Source: Comamonadaceae bacterium (GTDB lineage: Bacteria; Pseudomonadota; Gammaproteobacteria; Burkholderiales; Burkholderiaceae_C). From it: a DNA stretch of 64,000 nt. Within the stretch, counting starts at the first letter, position 1; every line of letters starts with the position of its first letter. Shown in pieces: positions 26,909 to 35,848 of this stretch. Location: positions 1 through 64,000 of the forward strand of contig CANJPU010000001.1 of NCBI GenBank assembly GCA_947476285.1, read 5' to 3'. The position numbers and the translations under genes were made by a program. The notes under the pieces are model-generated. The model made no database searches, was not told where the DNA came from, and saw only the letters and a list, made by a program, of their open reading frames with translations.

Positions 26909-27907
26909 TCAGTTGTCCAGCTTGATATCCGCGGCCTTCAGCAGAGGCCCCCACTGCCTGATTTGCTCGCGCACGAAGGCAGAGGATTTTTCGGCTGAAT
27001 AGCCCGTCATGGGACGCAGACCCATGGAGGAGAAACGCTCGACGAGCTTGGGATTTGCCAGTGCCCGGGCCATGGCCTGATTGAGTTTGCCCACGATGTC
27101 CGGCGACACGGCGGCGGGCACCAGGATGGAATTCCAGGTGCTCCAGTTCACCTGGGCAAGGCGCGGATAGCCGAGCTTCTCATAGGTGGGAATCGACGCT
27201 GCCGGGCCCTCGTGCGGTGTGGGCGATGTGGTGGCCAGTGCGACGAGCTTGCCGGTGGCGATCAAGTCGCGCACCGAGCTGAGCGTGTCAAGGCCAAATG
27301 ACAGCCGACCGGCCATCACATCCACCAGCGCCGGGCCTGAGCCCTTGTACTGAATCGCTTCGGCCTTGCCGCCCACCATGTTCACCAGCACTTTGGTGTT
27401 CAGGTAGTAAGGGGTGGCCACGCCGGCATGCGGAAAGGTGAAACGCGCGTCCGGCTTCTTCATCGCATCGACCAGTTGCGCGAAGTTGGCGTAGCCGGAG
27501 TTGGGCGCGGTAACCACGATCCAGTCGAAGTTGGCCACCGGCGAGACGATGGTGAAATCCTTGACCGGGTCGTAGGGCAGCTTGGGGTCCATCAAGGGCA
27601 GGAAGACCTGGTGGGTGCTACCGCCAAAGAGCAAGGTGTAGCCATCGGGCGCCGCCGACTTGACCGAGGTGATGCCCAGAATGCCGTTGACCCCGGGCAG
27701 GTTCTTCACGACGATGGGCTGGCCCAGTTCCTGGCCGGTGAATTCGGCAATGATGCGCGCGGTCACATCGGTCACACCACCGGGTGCATAGCCGACCACC
27801 AGCGTGATGGGCTTGGACGGCCAGGCGTCCTGTGCCTGCGCGCCAACTGTGAATGCGGTCACCAAAAGAGCTGCGAGCCCTCTGGCAAGAAATCTTGTGA
27901 ATCTCAT
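26909..27907 (-). CDS. Bug-type (TctC) periplasmic solute receptor
   Basis: The 332-residue protein has a clear signal peptide (residues 1-26, ending GAQAQ), WPSKPITLVVGYAPGG, IVVKNLPGVNGILG and a middle region ending AIQYKGSGPALVDVMAGRLS. It is the third Bug receptor within 6 kb and lies between two CoA ligase genes on the same strand. Confidence 0.92.
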   Translation of the reverse strand: MRFTRFLARGLAALLVTAFTVGAQAQDAWPSKPITLVVGYAPGGVTDVTARIIAEFTGQELGQPIVVKNLPGVNGILGITSVKSAAPDGYTLLFGGSTHQVFLPLMDPKLPYDPVKDFTIVSPVANFDWIVVTAPNSGYANFAQLVDAMKKPDARFTFPHAGVATPYYLNTKVLVNMVGGKAEAIQYKGSGPALVDVMAGRLSFGLDTLSSVRDLIATGKLVALATTSPTPHEGPAASIPTYEKLGYPRLAQVNWSTWNSILVPAAVSPDIVGKLNQAMARALANPKLVERFSSMGLRPMTGYSAEKSSAFVREQIRQWGPLLKAADIKLDN

Positions 27908-27984
27908 CTTGTTGTCTCCGTGAGAACCGATCGCCTGAATATCGCCGCATCAGCGGGCTTGGTCAATTGGTAGCGACCAGAGCT

Positions 27985-29628
27985 TTAGCGGCCTGCGGTG
28001 TTTACCAAGTTGCGCGCCTGCTCGCGCAGCATGTCCTTGCGCACCTTGCCGTAAAAGTTGCGCGGCAACTCGCCGACGATCTCCAGGCGCTCGGGAATCA
28101 TCTGGCGTGCCCGGCCAGCCGCTGTCATGAAGCGGTCGATCTCGGGCAAGTCAAGCTGGCTGCCTGGCTTGAGCACGACAAAGGCGCAGGCCTTCTCGCC
28201 GGTCCTGGCGTCGGGCATGGCGACCACCGCCACTTCAGCCACTGCCGCGTGGGTGGCGATCACGTCCTCCATGTCCTTGGGGCTGAGGTTCTCGCCCAGT
28301 CGGATGATGAGATCTTTCTTGCGGCCAGTCAGGGCAATCCAGTTGCCTTCCATGATGCGGGCGATGTCGCCCATTCTGAAAAATCCGTCCTCGGTGAAGG
28401 CGCTCTCGTTGTCTTGCGCATCGATATAGCCCACCAGCATCTGCGGCGCCTTGACCAGCAACTCGCCCTCCTCCCCCGGCGCGCAGGGCCGGCCGGTCTC
28501 GGGATCGGCCAGGCGCACTTCGCAGTCGCCGATGTTGCCGTCATACAGCAGCCCCTGGCGCTTGCAGGCCGGATCGGCAAGACCGGGCGTGATGGTGGGC
28601 ACCTCGGTGGAGCCGCAGGCACTAAAGACAATGCACTGCGGGAACAACTGCGCTGCCTGCGCCATGAGATCGCGCGGCGTGGCTGCGCCGCCCAGAGAGA
28701 AATAGCGCAGCGCGGGCAAGGTCTGGCCCCGCTCACGCGCCACATCCACGATGCCGCGCAAGAAAGGCGCTCCGTTGATGAGACTGCAGCCATTGGCCAG
28801 GGCCAGGTCGAACGCTTCCTGTGGGTTCCAGATGTCCACCAGTGCCGCAGGCACGCCGCAGTTCCAGGGCAGGTTCAGGCCATAGATGGTGCCGGTGATG
28901 TGCGAGACCGGCGAGGGCACCAGCACGCAATCGCGCTCGTCCAGCGCCAGGTATTTGGCACGCTGGTGGTTCTCGGCATGGATGGTGTTGTGGGTGTGGA
29001 TCACGCCCTTGGGCCGGCCTGTGGTGCCAGAGGTGTACATGATCAGCTTGATCGCATCCGGGCTCACCTGAGGCAGCGGGTCGCTCGCATCCCCCTGGCT
29101 CATCAACGCATCCAGGTTCAAGAGGCCAGGCTGGCTGCCGCGCACCACCACCACTTCGAGTTGCGGCAACTGGGTCTTGACCTGCGCCATCATCGCCAGA
29201 TAGTCATGGCCCTTGAAGCTTGGCGCAACAAACACCATGCGGCTTGCGCAGTGGCCCAGCATGTACTGCACCTCGGCGTGCCGCGCGATGGTGCCCAGCG
29301 GATGAATGATCAAGCCGGCCATGGCGGCGGCCAGGTTGATCAGGTGGGCCTCATGCCAGTTGGGCAATTGAAAGGACACCACATCGCCGGGCTTGAGCCC
29401 GTGCCGCATCAAGGCGCTGGCCAGCGTGCGCGCCTGCTGGTAGAGCGCGGCGCAGGTGAAGCGGCCCTGCCCATCGACCAGCAACACCTGCTCGGGCGCG
29501 TGGCGCACGCGCTCATGCGCGAAGTCAGCGATGGTGCGATTGGCCCAGGCACCGCTGGCCACACAGGCGCTGGCAAACTGCGCATCCCACCGGATGCGCC
29601 AGCCGCTGATATCGGTGCGAAGCTCCAT
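27985..29628 (-). CDS. AMP-forming acyl-CoA synthetase
   Basis: The 547-residue ligase has MYTSGTTGRPKG near 193, the A5-type FSACGSTEVPTITPG near 322, FRMGDIA near 414, RKKDLIIRLGENLSPKDMEDV near 430 and RNFYGKVRKDML at the end. It differs from the two CaiC-like ligases and looks closer to the cyclohexanecarboxylate- or medium-chain-acid-CoA ligase group, though that is only an impression. It follows the crotonase gene at 29646-30446 by 17 bp. Confidence 0.9.
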   Translation of the reverse strand: MELRTDISGWRIRWDAQFASACVASGAWANRTIADFAHERVRHAPEQVLLVDGQGRFTCAALYQQARTLASALMRHGLKPGDVVSFQLPNWHEAHLINLAAAMAGLIIHPLGTIARHAEVQYMLGHCASRMVFVAPSFKGHDYLAMMAQVKTQLPQLEVVVVRGSQPGLLNLDALMSQGDASDPLPQVSPDAIKLIMYTSGTTGRPKGVIHTHNTIHAENHQRAKYLALDERDCVLVPSPVSHITGTIYGLNLPWNCGVPAALVDIWNPQEAFDLALANGCSLINGAPFLRGIVDVARERGQTLPALRYFSLGGAATPRDLMAQAAQLFPQCIVFSACGSTEVPTITPGLADPACKRQGLLYDGNIGDCEVRLADPETGRPCAPGEEGELLVKAPQMLVGYIDAQDNESAFTEDGFFRMGDIARIMEGNWIALTGRKKDLIIRLGENLSPKDMEDVIATHAAVAEVAVVAMPDARTGEKACAFVVLKPGSQLDLPEIDRFMTAAGRARQMIPERLEIVGELPRNFYGKVRKDMLREQARNLVNTAGR

Positions 29629-29645
29629 GCGCGTGCTGCGGCCGC

Positions 29646-30446
29646 TCAGGTGCCGGTGAAATTGGGCTTGCGCTTGTCGCGAAAGGCCTTGGCCGCCTCG
29701 TAGTGGTCGTTGCTGAGGTAGGTGGCGGTCTCATAGCCCATGTGGGTTTCGATGACGCCGTTCAGTATGCGCCGCATCACCAGGTTGATTGCCATCTTGG
29801 TGCTGTTGATTGCCAGCGTGGCGCCTTGCGCCAGTCGCTCGGCCATCTCCCAGGTGCGCGCGTCGAGCTCCTCAAAAGTCTCCACTGCTTCGGTGATCAG
29901 CCCGATCTGCGCGGCCTCGCGTCCGGTGAGCATGTCGCCGGTCAGCAAGTAACGCTTGGCGCGGGCAAAGCCCACCAGCAGCGGCCAGATTGCGGCGCCG
30001 CCGTCGCCCGCCGTCAAGCCCACCTTCACATGGGTGTCGGCGATCTTTGCGTCGGCCATCATGTAGGAGAAGTCGGCAAAGGCCGCCACCGTCGCGCCAA
30101 ATCCCATGGCATGGCCATTGACCCGCGCGATCAGCGGCTTCTCCAAGTTGATCAGGCCGTTGATGATGTGGGTGGCCTCCTGGAAAGCCATGTTCCAGTC
30201 ATCGTGCTGGCGCTTTTCGATGCGCTCGACCATGGCGCCGATGTCGCCACCCGCAGAGAAGGCTTTCTCGCCGGCGCCGGTGATCACCACCACCTTGGTC
30301 TCGCGATCATGGTTGATCATCTCAAAAATGCGCGCCATCTCGCCGTGGCTTTGCCGGGTGTTGGCGTTCATCGGCGGGTTGTCGATGGTGATAAGCAGGA
30401 TGGCGCCTCGGCGCTCGACGCGCAGGCCTTTGATGTCTTCGTACAT
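29646..30446 (-). CDS. Enoyl-CoA hydratase/isomerase-family protein, atypical active site
   Basis: The 266-residue crotonase has FSAGGDIGAMVERIE for the oxyanion hole and NGHAMGFGATVAAFAD followed by ADTHVKVGLTAGDGGA. The usual catalytic glutamate positions appear to hold Thr and His, so the chemistry may differ from enoyl-CoA hydration. It is the first gene of a minus-strand run continuing through ligase, Bug, ligase and Bug genes (30446 to 24236), plausibly one operon. Confidence 0.87.
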   Translation of the reverse strand: MYEDIKGLRVERRGAILLITIDNPPMNANTRQSHGEMARIFEMINHDRETKVVVITGAGEKAFSAGGDIGAMVERIEKRQHDDWNMAFQEATHIINGLINLEKPLIARVNGHAMGFGATVAAFADFSYMMADAKIADTHVKVGLTAGDGGAAIWPLLVGFARAKRYLLTGDMLTGREAAQIGLITEAVETFEELDARTWEMAERLAQGATLAINSTKMAINLVMRRILNGVIETHMGYETATYLSNDHYEAAKAFRDKRKPNFTGT

Positions 30447-30527
30447 GCAGCTTCCTTTGGTGTTTCATGATATCGACAAAACCCTTGATGCGCCTCACGG
30501 GTAAGCGCACGCTATGTGCCAAGAGCC

Positions 30528-30578
30528 AATGCCGTGTACCATGCCTTGCACTGAAAAATGCCGTGTCCCGACCGACAC
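30528..30578. repeat. Direct repeat plus inverted repeat in a divergent promoter region
   Basis: AATGCCGTGT occurs at 30528-30537 and 30557-30566, 29 bp apart. The second copy overlaps an inverted repeat GTGTC-N6-GACAC at 30563-30578. The region separates the crotonase gene (minus) from the amidohydrolase gene (plus) and may hold regulator sites. Confidence 0.35.
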
Positions 30579-30623
30579 ACTGCAGTAGAACCATCGTTTA
30601 TTCGACCTGAGGAACCCGTCCCA

Positions 30624-31658
30624 ATGAGTACCCCTGCCGCCCCCGCCAGCCCGCACCCGGTCATCAGGCACGACTGGCTCGCGTTGCATCAAGAGGACAT
30701 CATCGACCCAGAGCTTCCCATCGTGGATGCGCACCATCACTTGTGGGATCACGTGGGCAACCGCTACTTCGTGATGGACTTGCTGGGAGATCTGTCCGCC
30801 GGCCACAATGTGCGCACCACCGTCGCCGTCGAGTGCGGCGCGATGTACCGGCAGGACGCGGCCGCCCCACTCCAGCCGATCGGTGAGACCGAGTTTCTCA
30901 ATGGGCAGGCCGCTGTCAGCGCCAGCGGCAAGTACGGCCCGGCGCGCGCCTGTGCCGGCATCGTCGGCCACGCCAATCTGCGCCTGGGCACGCAGGTCAA
31001 GGACGTGCTCCAAGTGCATATTCAAGCGGCAGGCGGCCGCTTTCGCGGCGTGCGTCACAGCTCGGTCTGGCATGCAGACCCCACAGCGCGGGCCTCTCTG
31101 GCCACGCCGCCACCTTATCTTCTGGCCGATGCCAGCTTTCGCGAAGGCTTCGCGCAACTCGCGCCGCTGGGCTTGTCATTCGACGCCTGGATGTACCACA
31201 CCCAGTTGCCCGAGCTGCTCGATCTGGCGCGTGCGTTTCCACAGACCACCATCGTCTTAGACCATGCGGGTGGCCCGCTCGGCATCGGCCCCTATGCAGG
31301 GCGGCGCAGCGAGGTGCTGGCCGAATGGGGGGCCAGCATGCGAGAGCTGGCAAGCTGCCCCAACGTGAACGTCAAACTCGGCGGCTTTGGCATGCGCCTG
31401 TTCGCGTTCGACTACCCCAACCGGCCCCGCCCGCCATCTTCACAAGAGCTCGCAGCAGACATTGCGCCTTATGTGCAAACCTGCATCGAACTGTTCGGCG
31501 CGCAGCGCTGCATGTTCGAGAGCAATTTTCCGGTGGACAAAGGCGCCTTCAGCTACGCGGTGATGTGGAACGCCTACAAGCGGCTCGCACAAGGCGCGAG
31601 CGCAGCGGAGCGGCAGGACTTGTTCAGTGGCACGGCGACGCGAGTTTACCGCCTGTGA
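30624..31658 (+). CDS. Amidohydrolase-family metal-dependent hydrolase
   Basis: The 344-residue TIM-barrel protein has the metal motif IVDAHHHLWD (H37, H39), DHAGG near 212 and CMFESNFPVDKG near 295. It belongs to the amidohydrolase_2 group, which includes lactone hydrolases such as LigI and some decarboxylases. The ATG at 30624 follows a TGAGGA site. A partial paralogue lies at 63696-64000. It is divergent from the crotonase-ligase operon and convergent with the aldehyde dehydrogenase. Confidence 0.88.
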   Translation: MSTPAAPASPHPVIRHDWLALHQEDIIDPELPIVDAHHHLWDHVGNRYFVMDLLGDLSAGHNVRTTVAVECGAMYRQDAAAPLQPIGETEFLNGQAAVSASGKYGPARACAGIVGHANLRLGTQVKDVLQVHIQAAGGRFRGVRHSSVWHADPTARASLATPPPYLLADASFREGFAQLAPLGLSFDAWMYHTQLPELLDLARAFPQTTIVLDHAGGPLGIGPYAGRRSEVLAEWGASMRELASCPNVNVKLGGFGMRLFAFDYPNRPRPPSSQELAADIAPYVQTCIELFGAQRCMFESNFPVDKGAFSYAVMWNAYKRLAQGASAAERQDLFSGTATRVYRL

Positions 31659-31682
31659 GTCGACCCTCGTTCGCCTGGAGCT

Positions 31683-33155
31683 TCAAACACCGCCCAACGT
31701 CAGCGTCACCACTTTCTCATCGGTCATCTCGCGAATCGAGTACCTCGGCCCTTCGCGGCCGAAGCCGCTGTCCTTGACGCCGCCGTAAGGCATGCCGTCC
31801 AGTCGGGAGCTGGATGTCTCGTTGATGTGCACAGCGCCTACCTTGATCTCGCGCGCTGCCTGAAAAGCTTGGTCGAGGTTGCGCGTGAAAACGCCGGCCG
31901 CAAGACCGAAGCGCATCGCGTTGATGCCATCGATGGCTTCGCGCAAACTCTCCACCGGCAAGATGGACAGCACAGGCGCGAAGATCTCTTGGTCTATCAC
32001 TTTCATGCCGGGCCGCACCGCGCTCATCAGCGTGGGCTGCAGCACCGCGCCGCTGCGCGTGCCACCGCATTCGATGCACGCCGCGCCACTGGCAGCCTCA
32101 TCGATCCAGGCCTGGGCGCGCTGCGCATGTGCATGCGTGATCATCGGGCCGACGCGCGTGGCGGCATCGCGCGGATCGCCTGCGGGCATGGCCTGCGCCG
32201 CTTGCGCCAGGCGCCGGGTCACCTCCTGAACCACCGGCCGCTCGACATACAGGCGCTGCACCGAGGTGCAAACCTGCCCAGCCTTGCGGAACGCGGCGCG
32301 CGCCACCTTTGCCACGGCCGCATCCAGATCGGCGTCGGCACAGATCACCGTCGCGGCGATGCTGCCCAGCTCAAGCTGCGTGCGGCGCAAACCTGCTGCG
32401 GCCTGAATGATGCGCCCAACCTGGGTGCTGCCTGTGAAGGTGTAGAAATCAATGCCCTGCTCCTCCAGCAACCAGGCGCCGACCTTGGCGTCGCCTTGCA
32501 CCAGCGCCAGCAGATTGGGCGGCAAGCCAGCCTGCAAGAACAAATCACACAGCAGGCTTGCGATCAGCGGCGTAAAGCCCGATGGCTTGAGAATGAGTGC
32601 GTTGCCCGCGGCCAGTGCCGGGGCCATCTTGTGCAGCACGGCGTTAAGCGGTGAATTAAAGGGCGTGATGGCACACACCACGCCCACCGGCGTGCGCACG
32701 GTAAACCCCATGCGATTGTGCTGGCCGGGGTTGCCATCGAGCGGCACCATCTCACCGGTGATGCGCTTGGCTTCTTCGGCCGACAGCTGCACCGTGTCAA
32801 GCGCGCGGTCGATTTCGCCGTGTGCATCGGTCAGGGTGAAACCGGCTTCAGCCACCATCAGTTCAGCCAGGGCATCACGGCGCTGGGCGATCAGCTCGCC
32901 GACGCGATGCAGGATGCGCGCGCGCTCGTAGGGCGGTGGCGATGCGCCAATGGCAGAGCGTGCAGTGCGCACCGCCAGCGCCACATGCTCGCGGCTGGCC
33001 TCGCTCACATCGGCCAGCTTGGCGCGGGTGTAGCAGTCATACACCGCAAACGACTCGTCCGTCCCCAGCCTTTGCCCCGCGATCAGGCTGGCAGTGGAGG
33101 GGCATGCGTGCGCAAGCAGGGGCTTTGTTGCTGCAATGCTGTCGTGTTCGGCCAT
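31683..33155 (-). CDS. NAD(P)-dependent aldehyde dehydrogenase
   Basis: The 490-residue protein has the aldehyde dehydrogenase motifs TPFNSPLNAVLHKMAPALAAGN, FTGSTQVGR, the catalytic Glu in LELGS and the nucleophile Cys in GQVCTSVQRL, plus the C-terminal PYGGVKDSGFGREG. It oxidises an aldehyde to an acid. The ATG at 33155 lies 17 bp after the GMC oxidoreductase stop; the longer upstream frame is shadow. Alcohol oxidase plus aldehyde dehydrogenase suggests stepwise oxidation of an alcohol to a carboxylate. Confidence 0.93.
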   Translation of the reverse strand: MAEHDSIAATKPLLAHACPSTASLIAGQRLGTDESFAVYDCYTRAKLADVSEASREHVALAVRTARSAIGASPPPYERARILHRVGELIAQRRDALAELMVAEAGFTLTDAHGEIDRALDTVQLSAEEAKRITGEMVPLDGNPGQHNRMGFTVRTPVGVVCAITPFNSPLNAVLHKMAPALAAGNALILKPSGFTPLIASLLCDLFLQAGLPPNLLALVQGDAKVGAWLLEEQGIDFYTFTGSTQVGRIIQAAAGLRRTQLELGSIAATVICADADLDAAVAKVARAAFRKAGQVCTSVQRLYVERPVVQEVTRRLAQAAQAMPAGDPRDAATRVGPMITHAHAQRAQAWIDEAASGAACIECGGTRSGAVLQPTLMSAVRPGMKVIDQEIFAPVLSILPVESLREAIDGINAMRFGLAAGVFTRNLDQAFQAAREIKVGAVHINETSSSRLDGMPYGGVKDSGFGREGPRYSIREMTDEKVVTLTLGGV

Positions 33156-33172
33156 GGTGTGAGTCTCTGGGT

Positions 33173-34810
33173 TCAAGGCAAAAAGGGCTCGGGGGTGGGC
33201 TCGGGGGTGGGCCGCCCCATGATCATGTCCGCCGCCTTCTCGGCCACCATCAGTGTGGCGGCCAATGTGTTGGCCGATGGTACCTGCGGCATCACCGACG
33301 CATCCACCACCCGCAGGCCCTGCGTGCCGCGCACCCGCAACTGCGGATCGACCACCGCCATCGGGTCGTCTTGCGCCCCCATCTTGCAAGTGCCCACCAG
33401 GTGATAGGCGGTGGAGCCGCGTGCCCTTGCAAAATCGAGCAGTTCCTCATCGGTGCCGACCCCCGAGCCCGGAACTGTCTCGACGCTGAAGTACGGCGCC
33501 AATGCAGGCGTTGCCATCAAGCGGCGTGCCAGCCGCAGCGCGGCAACGATGACCGCATGGTCGCGGCTGTCAGTCAAGTAATTGGGCTGCACCGCCGCGT
33601 TGGCCTGTGCATCGCCAGAGCGGATGCGCACATAGCCGCTGCTAAAGGGCCGCTGCTGGCGCGCACCGCAACTCATACCGGGCACTTCCTCCAGCGCATA
33701 GGTCTTGCCTTCCTGGTAGCTGGCGGGGGTGAACAGTACTTGCAGATCACCGCGAGCGAGCTCCGGGCGCGACTTCCAGAACACATGCACCAGCGATGGG
33801 CTCAGCGCGATGATGCTGGGCTGCCCCACAAGCCACTTGGCGATCTCAAGGCCAAGCCGCCAGCCGCGTGACAACTCATTGATGGTGGTCACATTCTTGG
33901 CGCGTGCAGCGATTCGCACCGTGTAGTGGTCGCGCAGGTTCTCGCCAACTCCTGCAAGCTCTTGCACCACGGCAATGCCGTGCGTCTGCAGCAAGCCAAG
34001 CGGGCCTACGCCCGACAACTGCAGCAGCTTGGGTGAATTGAGCGTGCCCGCACAAACAATCACCTCGCGCCGGGCCCGCACTTCGTGGACTTGCCCATCA
34101 CGGATGTAGCGCACGCCCACGGCCCGGGTGCCCTCGAAGATGATCGATTGAGCCAATGCCTGCACCCGAAGATCCACACCACCACGGCGCAGCGCGGGAT
34201 GAAGGAACGCATCGGCGCAGCTCACGCGCTTGCCCTTGGCTATGTAGCGCTGAAAATAGCCTACGCCTTCTTGCTGCGCGCCGTTGTAGTCGGGGTTGCG
34301 CGGGATGCCAAGCTGCGTCGCGCCTTCGATGAATGCTTCACACAGCGGGCTGCGCCAATCGGGGTTGCTCACAGGCAAGGCGCCGGTGCGGCCGCGAAAG
34401 CGATCATCGCCTGCGCCGATGCGTCGCTCCGAGCGCATGAAGTAAGGCAGTATCTCGCGGTGGCTCCAGCCAGCGGCTCCGGCAGCAGCCCAGTCGTTGA
34501 AGTCGTCGGCCTGTCCCCGCGTGTAGGCCAGGCCGTTGATGGAACTCGACCCCCCGACAATGCGTCCCTGTGGAATGCGCAGCGTGCGCCCTTTGATTGC
34601 CTCGCCGGGATCGGTCATGAATTCCCACATCAGCGCCGGGTCATAGAGCATCTTGACGAAGCCCGCCGGAATGCGCACATACATGCTGGCGTCGGTCACG
34701 CCGGCTTCCAGCACACAGACCGTGGCCGCCTTGTCCTGCGTCAGCCGATCGGCCAGCAGTGAGCCGGCAGGGCCGCTGCCGACGATGATGTAGTCGAAGC
34801 TATCGGCCAT
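33173..34810 (-). CDS. GMC-family FAD-dependent alcohol oxidoreductase
   Basis: The 545-residue flavoprotein has the dinucleotide motif IVGSGPAGSLLADRL, the GMC signature GGSSSINGLAYTRG near 85, AGTLNSPKLLQLSGVGP near 253, and the C-terminal active region STAYHLVGTCKMG and VVDASVMPQVPSANT. It resembles choline dehydrogenase-like membrane-associated alcohol dehydrogenases. An in-frame GTG at 34828 overlaps the preceding stop (GTGA) and is an alternative start. Confidence 0.92.
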   Translation of the reverse strand: MADSFDYIIVGSGPAGSLLADRLTQDKAATVCVLEAGVTDASMYVRIPAGFVKMLYDPALMWEFMTDPGEAIKGRTLRIPQGRIVGGSSSINGLAYTRGQADDFNDWAAAGAAGWSHREILPYFMRSERRIGAGDDRFRGRTGALPVSNPDWRSPLCEAFIEGATQLGIPRNPDYNGAQQEGVGYFQRYIAKGKRVSCADAFLHPALRRGGVDLRVQALAQSIIFEGTRAVGVRYIRDGQVHEVRARREVIVCAGTLNSPKLLQLSGVGPLGLLQTHGIAVVQELAGVGENLRDHYTVRIAARAKNVTTINELSRGWRLGLEIAKWLVGQPSIIALSPSLVHVFWKSRPELARGDLQVLFTPASYQEGKTYALEEVPGMSCGARQQRPFSSGYVRIRSGDAQANAAVQPNYLTDSRDHAVIVAALRLARRLMATPALAPYFSVETVPGSGVGTDEELLDFARARGSTAYHLVGTCKMGAQDDPMAVVDPQLRVRGTQGLRVVDASVMPQVPSANTLAATLMVAEKAADMIMGRPTPEPTPEPFLP

Positions 34811-34824
34811 GGGCTGCCCGCGCG

Positions 34825-35835
34825 TCACGCGGTACGCGGCACGCGCCCTTCAATCGGATAGGCCGGGTCGTTGTAGCCAGGCGTGGAGGGATGGCCTGTG
34901 ACCACCAGCGAGTTGATGAAGGCTTCGTCCTGCGGCGTGAATGCATAGGTGGTGCCGCCCAGATACTCTTCCCACTGCACCAGGGTGCGCGGGCCGCCTA
35001 TGACCGACGTGATGAACTGGTTGTGCAGCACCCAGGCCAGCGCGAACTGGCCCGTGGTGACGCCTCTTGATTGCGCATGGCGCTTAATCTCCTGAGCGAT
35101 GCGCAGCGACTCGGGCCGCCACTCCGCCTCCATCATCCGACGGTCGGCGCGCCCGGCGCGGGTGTCTTGCGGCGCTGCCTTGTCCGGCTCGTACTTGCCT
35201 GTCAGCACGCCACGCGCGATGGGGCTGTAGGGCACCACGCCCAGGCCAAAGTAGCCGCATGCGGGCAGGTGCTCCACCTCGGGCATGCGGTTGAGTGCGT
35301 TGTAGTAGGGCGAGCTGACGATAGGTCTGTCGATACCCAGATCGTCGCAGATGCGGCAGATTTCGGCGATGCGCCATGAGCGGTAGTTGGACAGCCCGAA
35401 ATACCGGACCTTGCCCTGGCGCACCAGATCGCCCATGGCACGCACGGTTTCCACCAAAGGCGTCTCGTGGTCTTCCTTGTGCAGGTAGTAGATGTCGATG
35501 TAGTCGGTGCCCAGGCGGCGCAGGCTGCCTTGCACAGCCTGGTGCATCCACTTGCGCGACAAGCCTTGGTCGTTGGGGCCGGGCCCCTTGGGAAACGCGC
35601 ACTTGGTGGCGATCACCCAGCGGTCGCGCTGACCGTGCAAAGCCCGGCCAATGATTTCCTCGGATCGGCCGCCGGTGTAGACATCGGCCGTGTCCAGAAA
35701 ATTAACGCCTTGCTCAGCGGCCTTGGCGATGATGCGGGCCGACTCTGCTTCATCGGTGGCGCCGCCGAACATCATGGTGCCAAGGCACAGCGGCGACACC
35801 TTCAACCCTGAACGGCCAACGTTGCGGTAATTCAT
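34825..35835 (-). CDS. Aldo/keto reductase
   Basis: The 336-residue protein has the aldo/keto reductase tetrad context FLDTADVYTGGRSEE, WVIATKCAF and DIYYLHKEDHETP, and the segment PYYNALNRMPE. It reduces or oxidises carbonyls with NADP(H). The ATG at 35835 follows a GGAG site; the longer frame starting at 35847 has no better site. It sits between the SDR and GMC genes in one minus-strand operon. A second aldo/keto reductase gene lies at 60477-61469. Confidence 0.91.
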   Translation of the reverse strand: MNYRNVGRSGLKVSPLCLGTMMFGGATDEAESARIIAKAAEQGVNFLDTADVYTGGRSEEIIGRALHGQRDRWVIATKCAFPKGPGPNDQGLSRKWMHQAVQGSLRRLGTDYIDIYYLHKEDHETPLVETVRAMGDLVRQGKVRYFGLSNYRSWRIAEICRICDDLGIDRPIVSSPYYNALNRMPEVEHLPACGYFGLGVVPYSPIARGVLTGKYEPDKAAPQDTRAGRADRRMMEAEWRPESLRIAQEIKRHAQSRGVTTGQFALAWVLHNQFITSVIGGPRTLVQWEEYLGGTTYAFTPQDEAFINSLVVTGHPSTPGYNDPAYPIEGRVPRTA

Positions 35836-35848
35836 ATTTGTCTCCATT

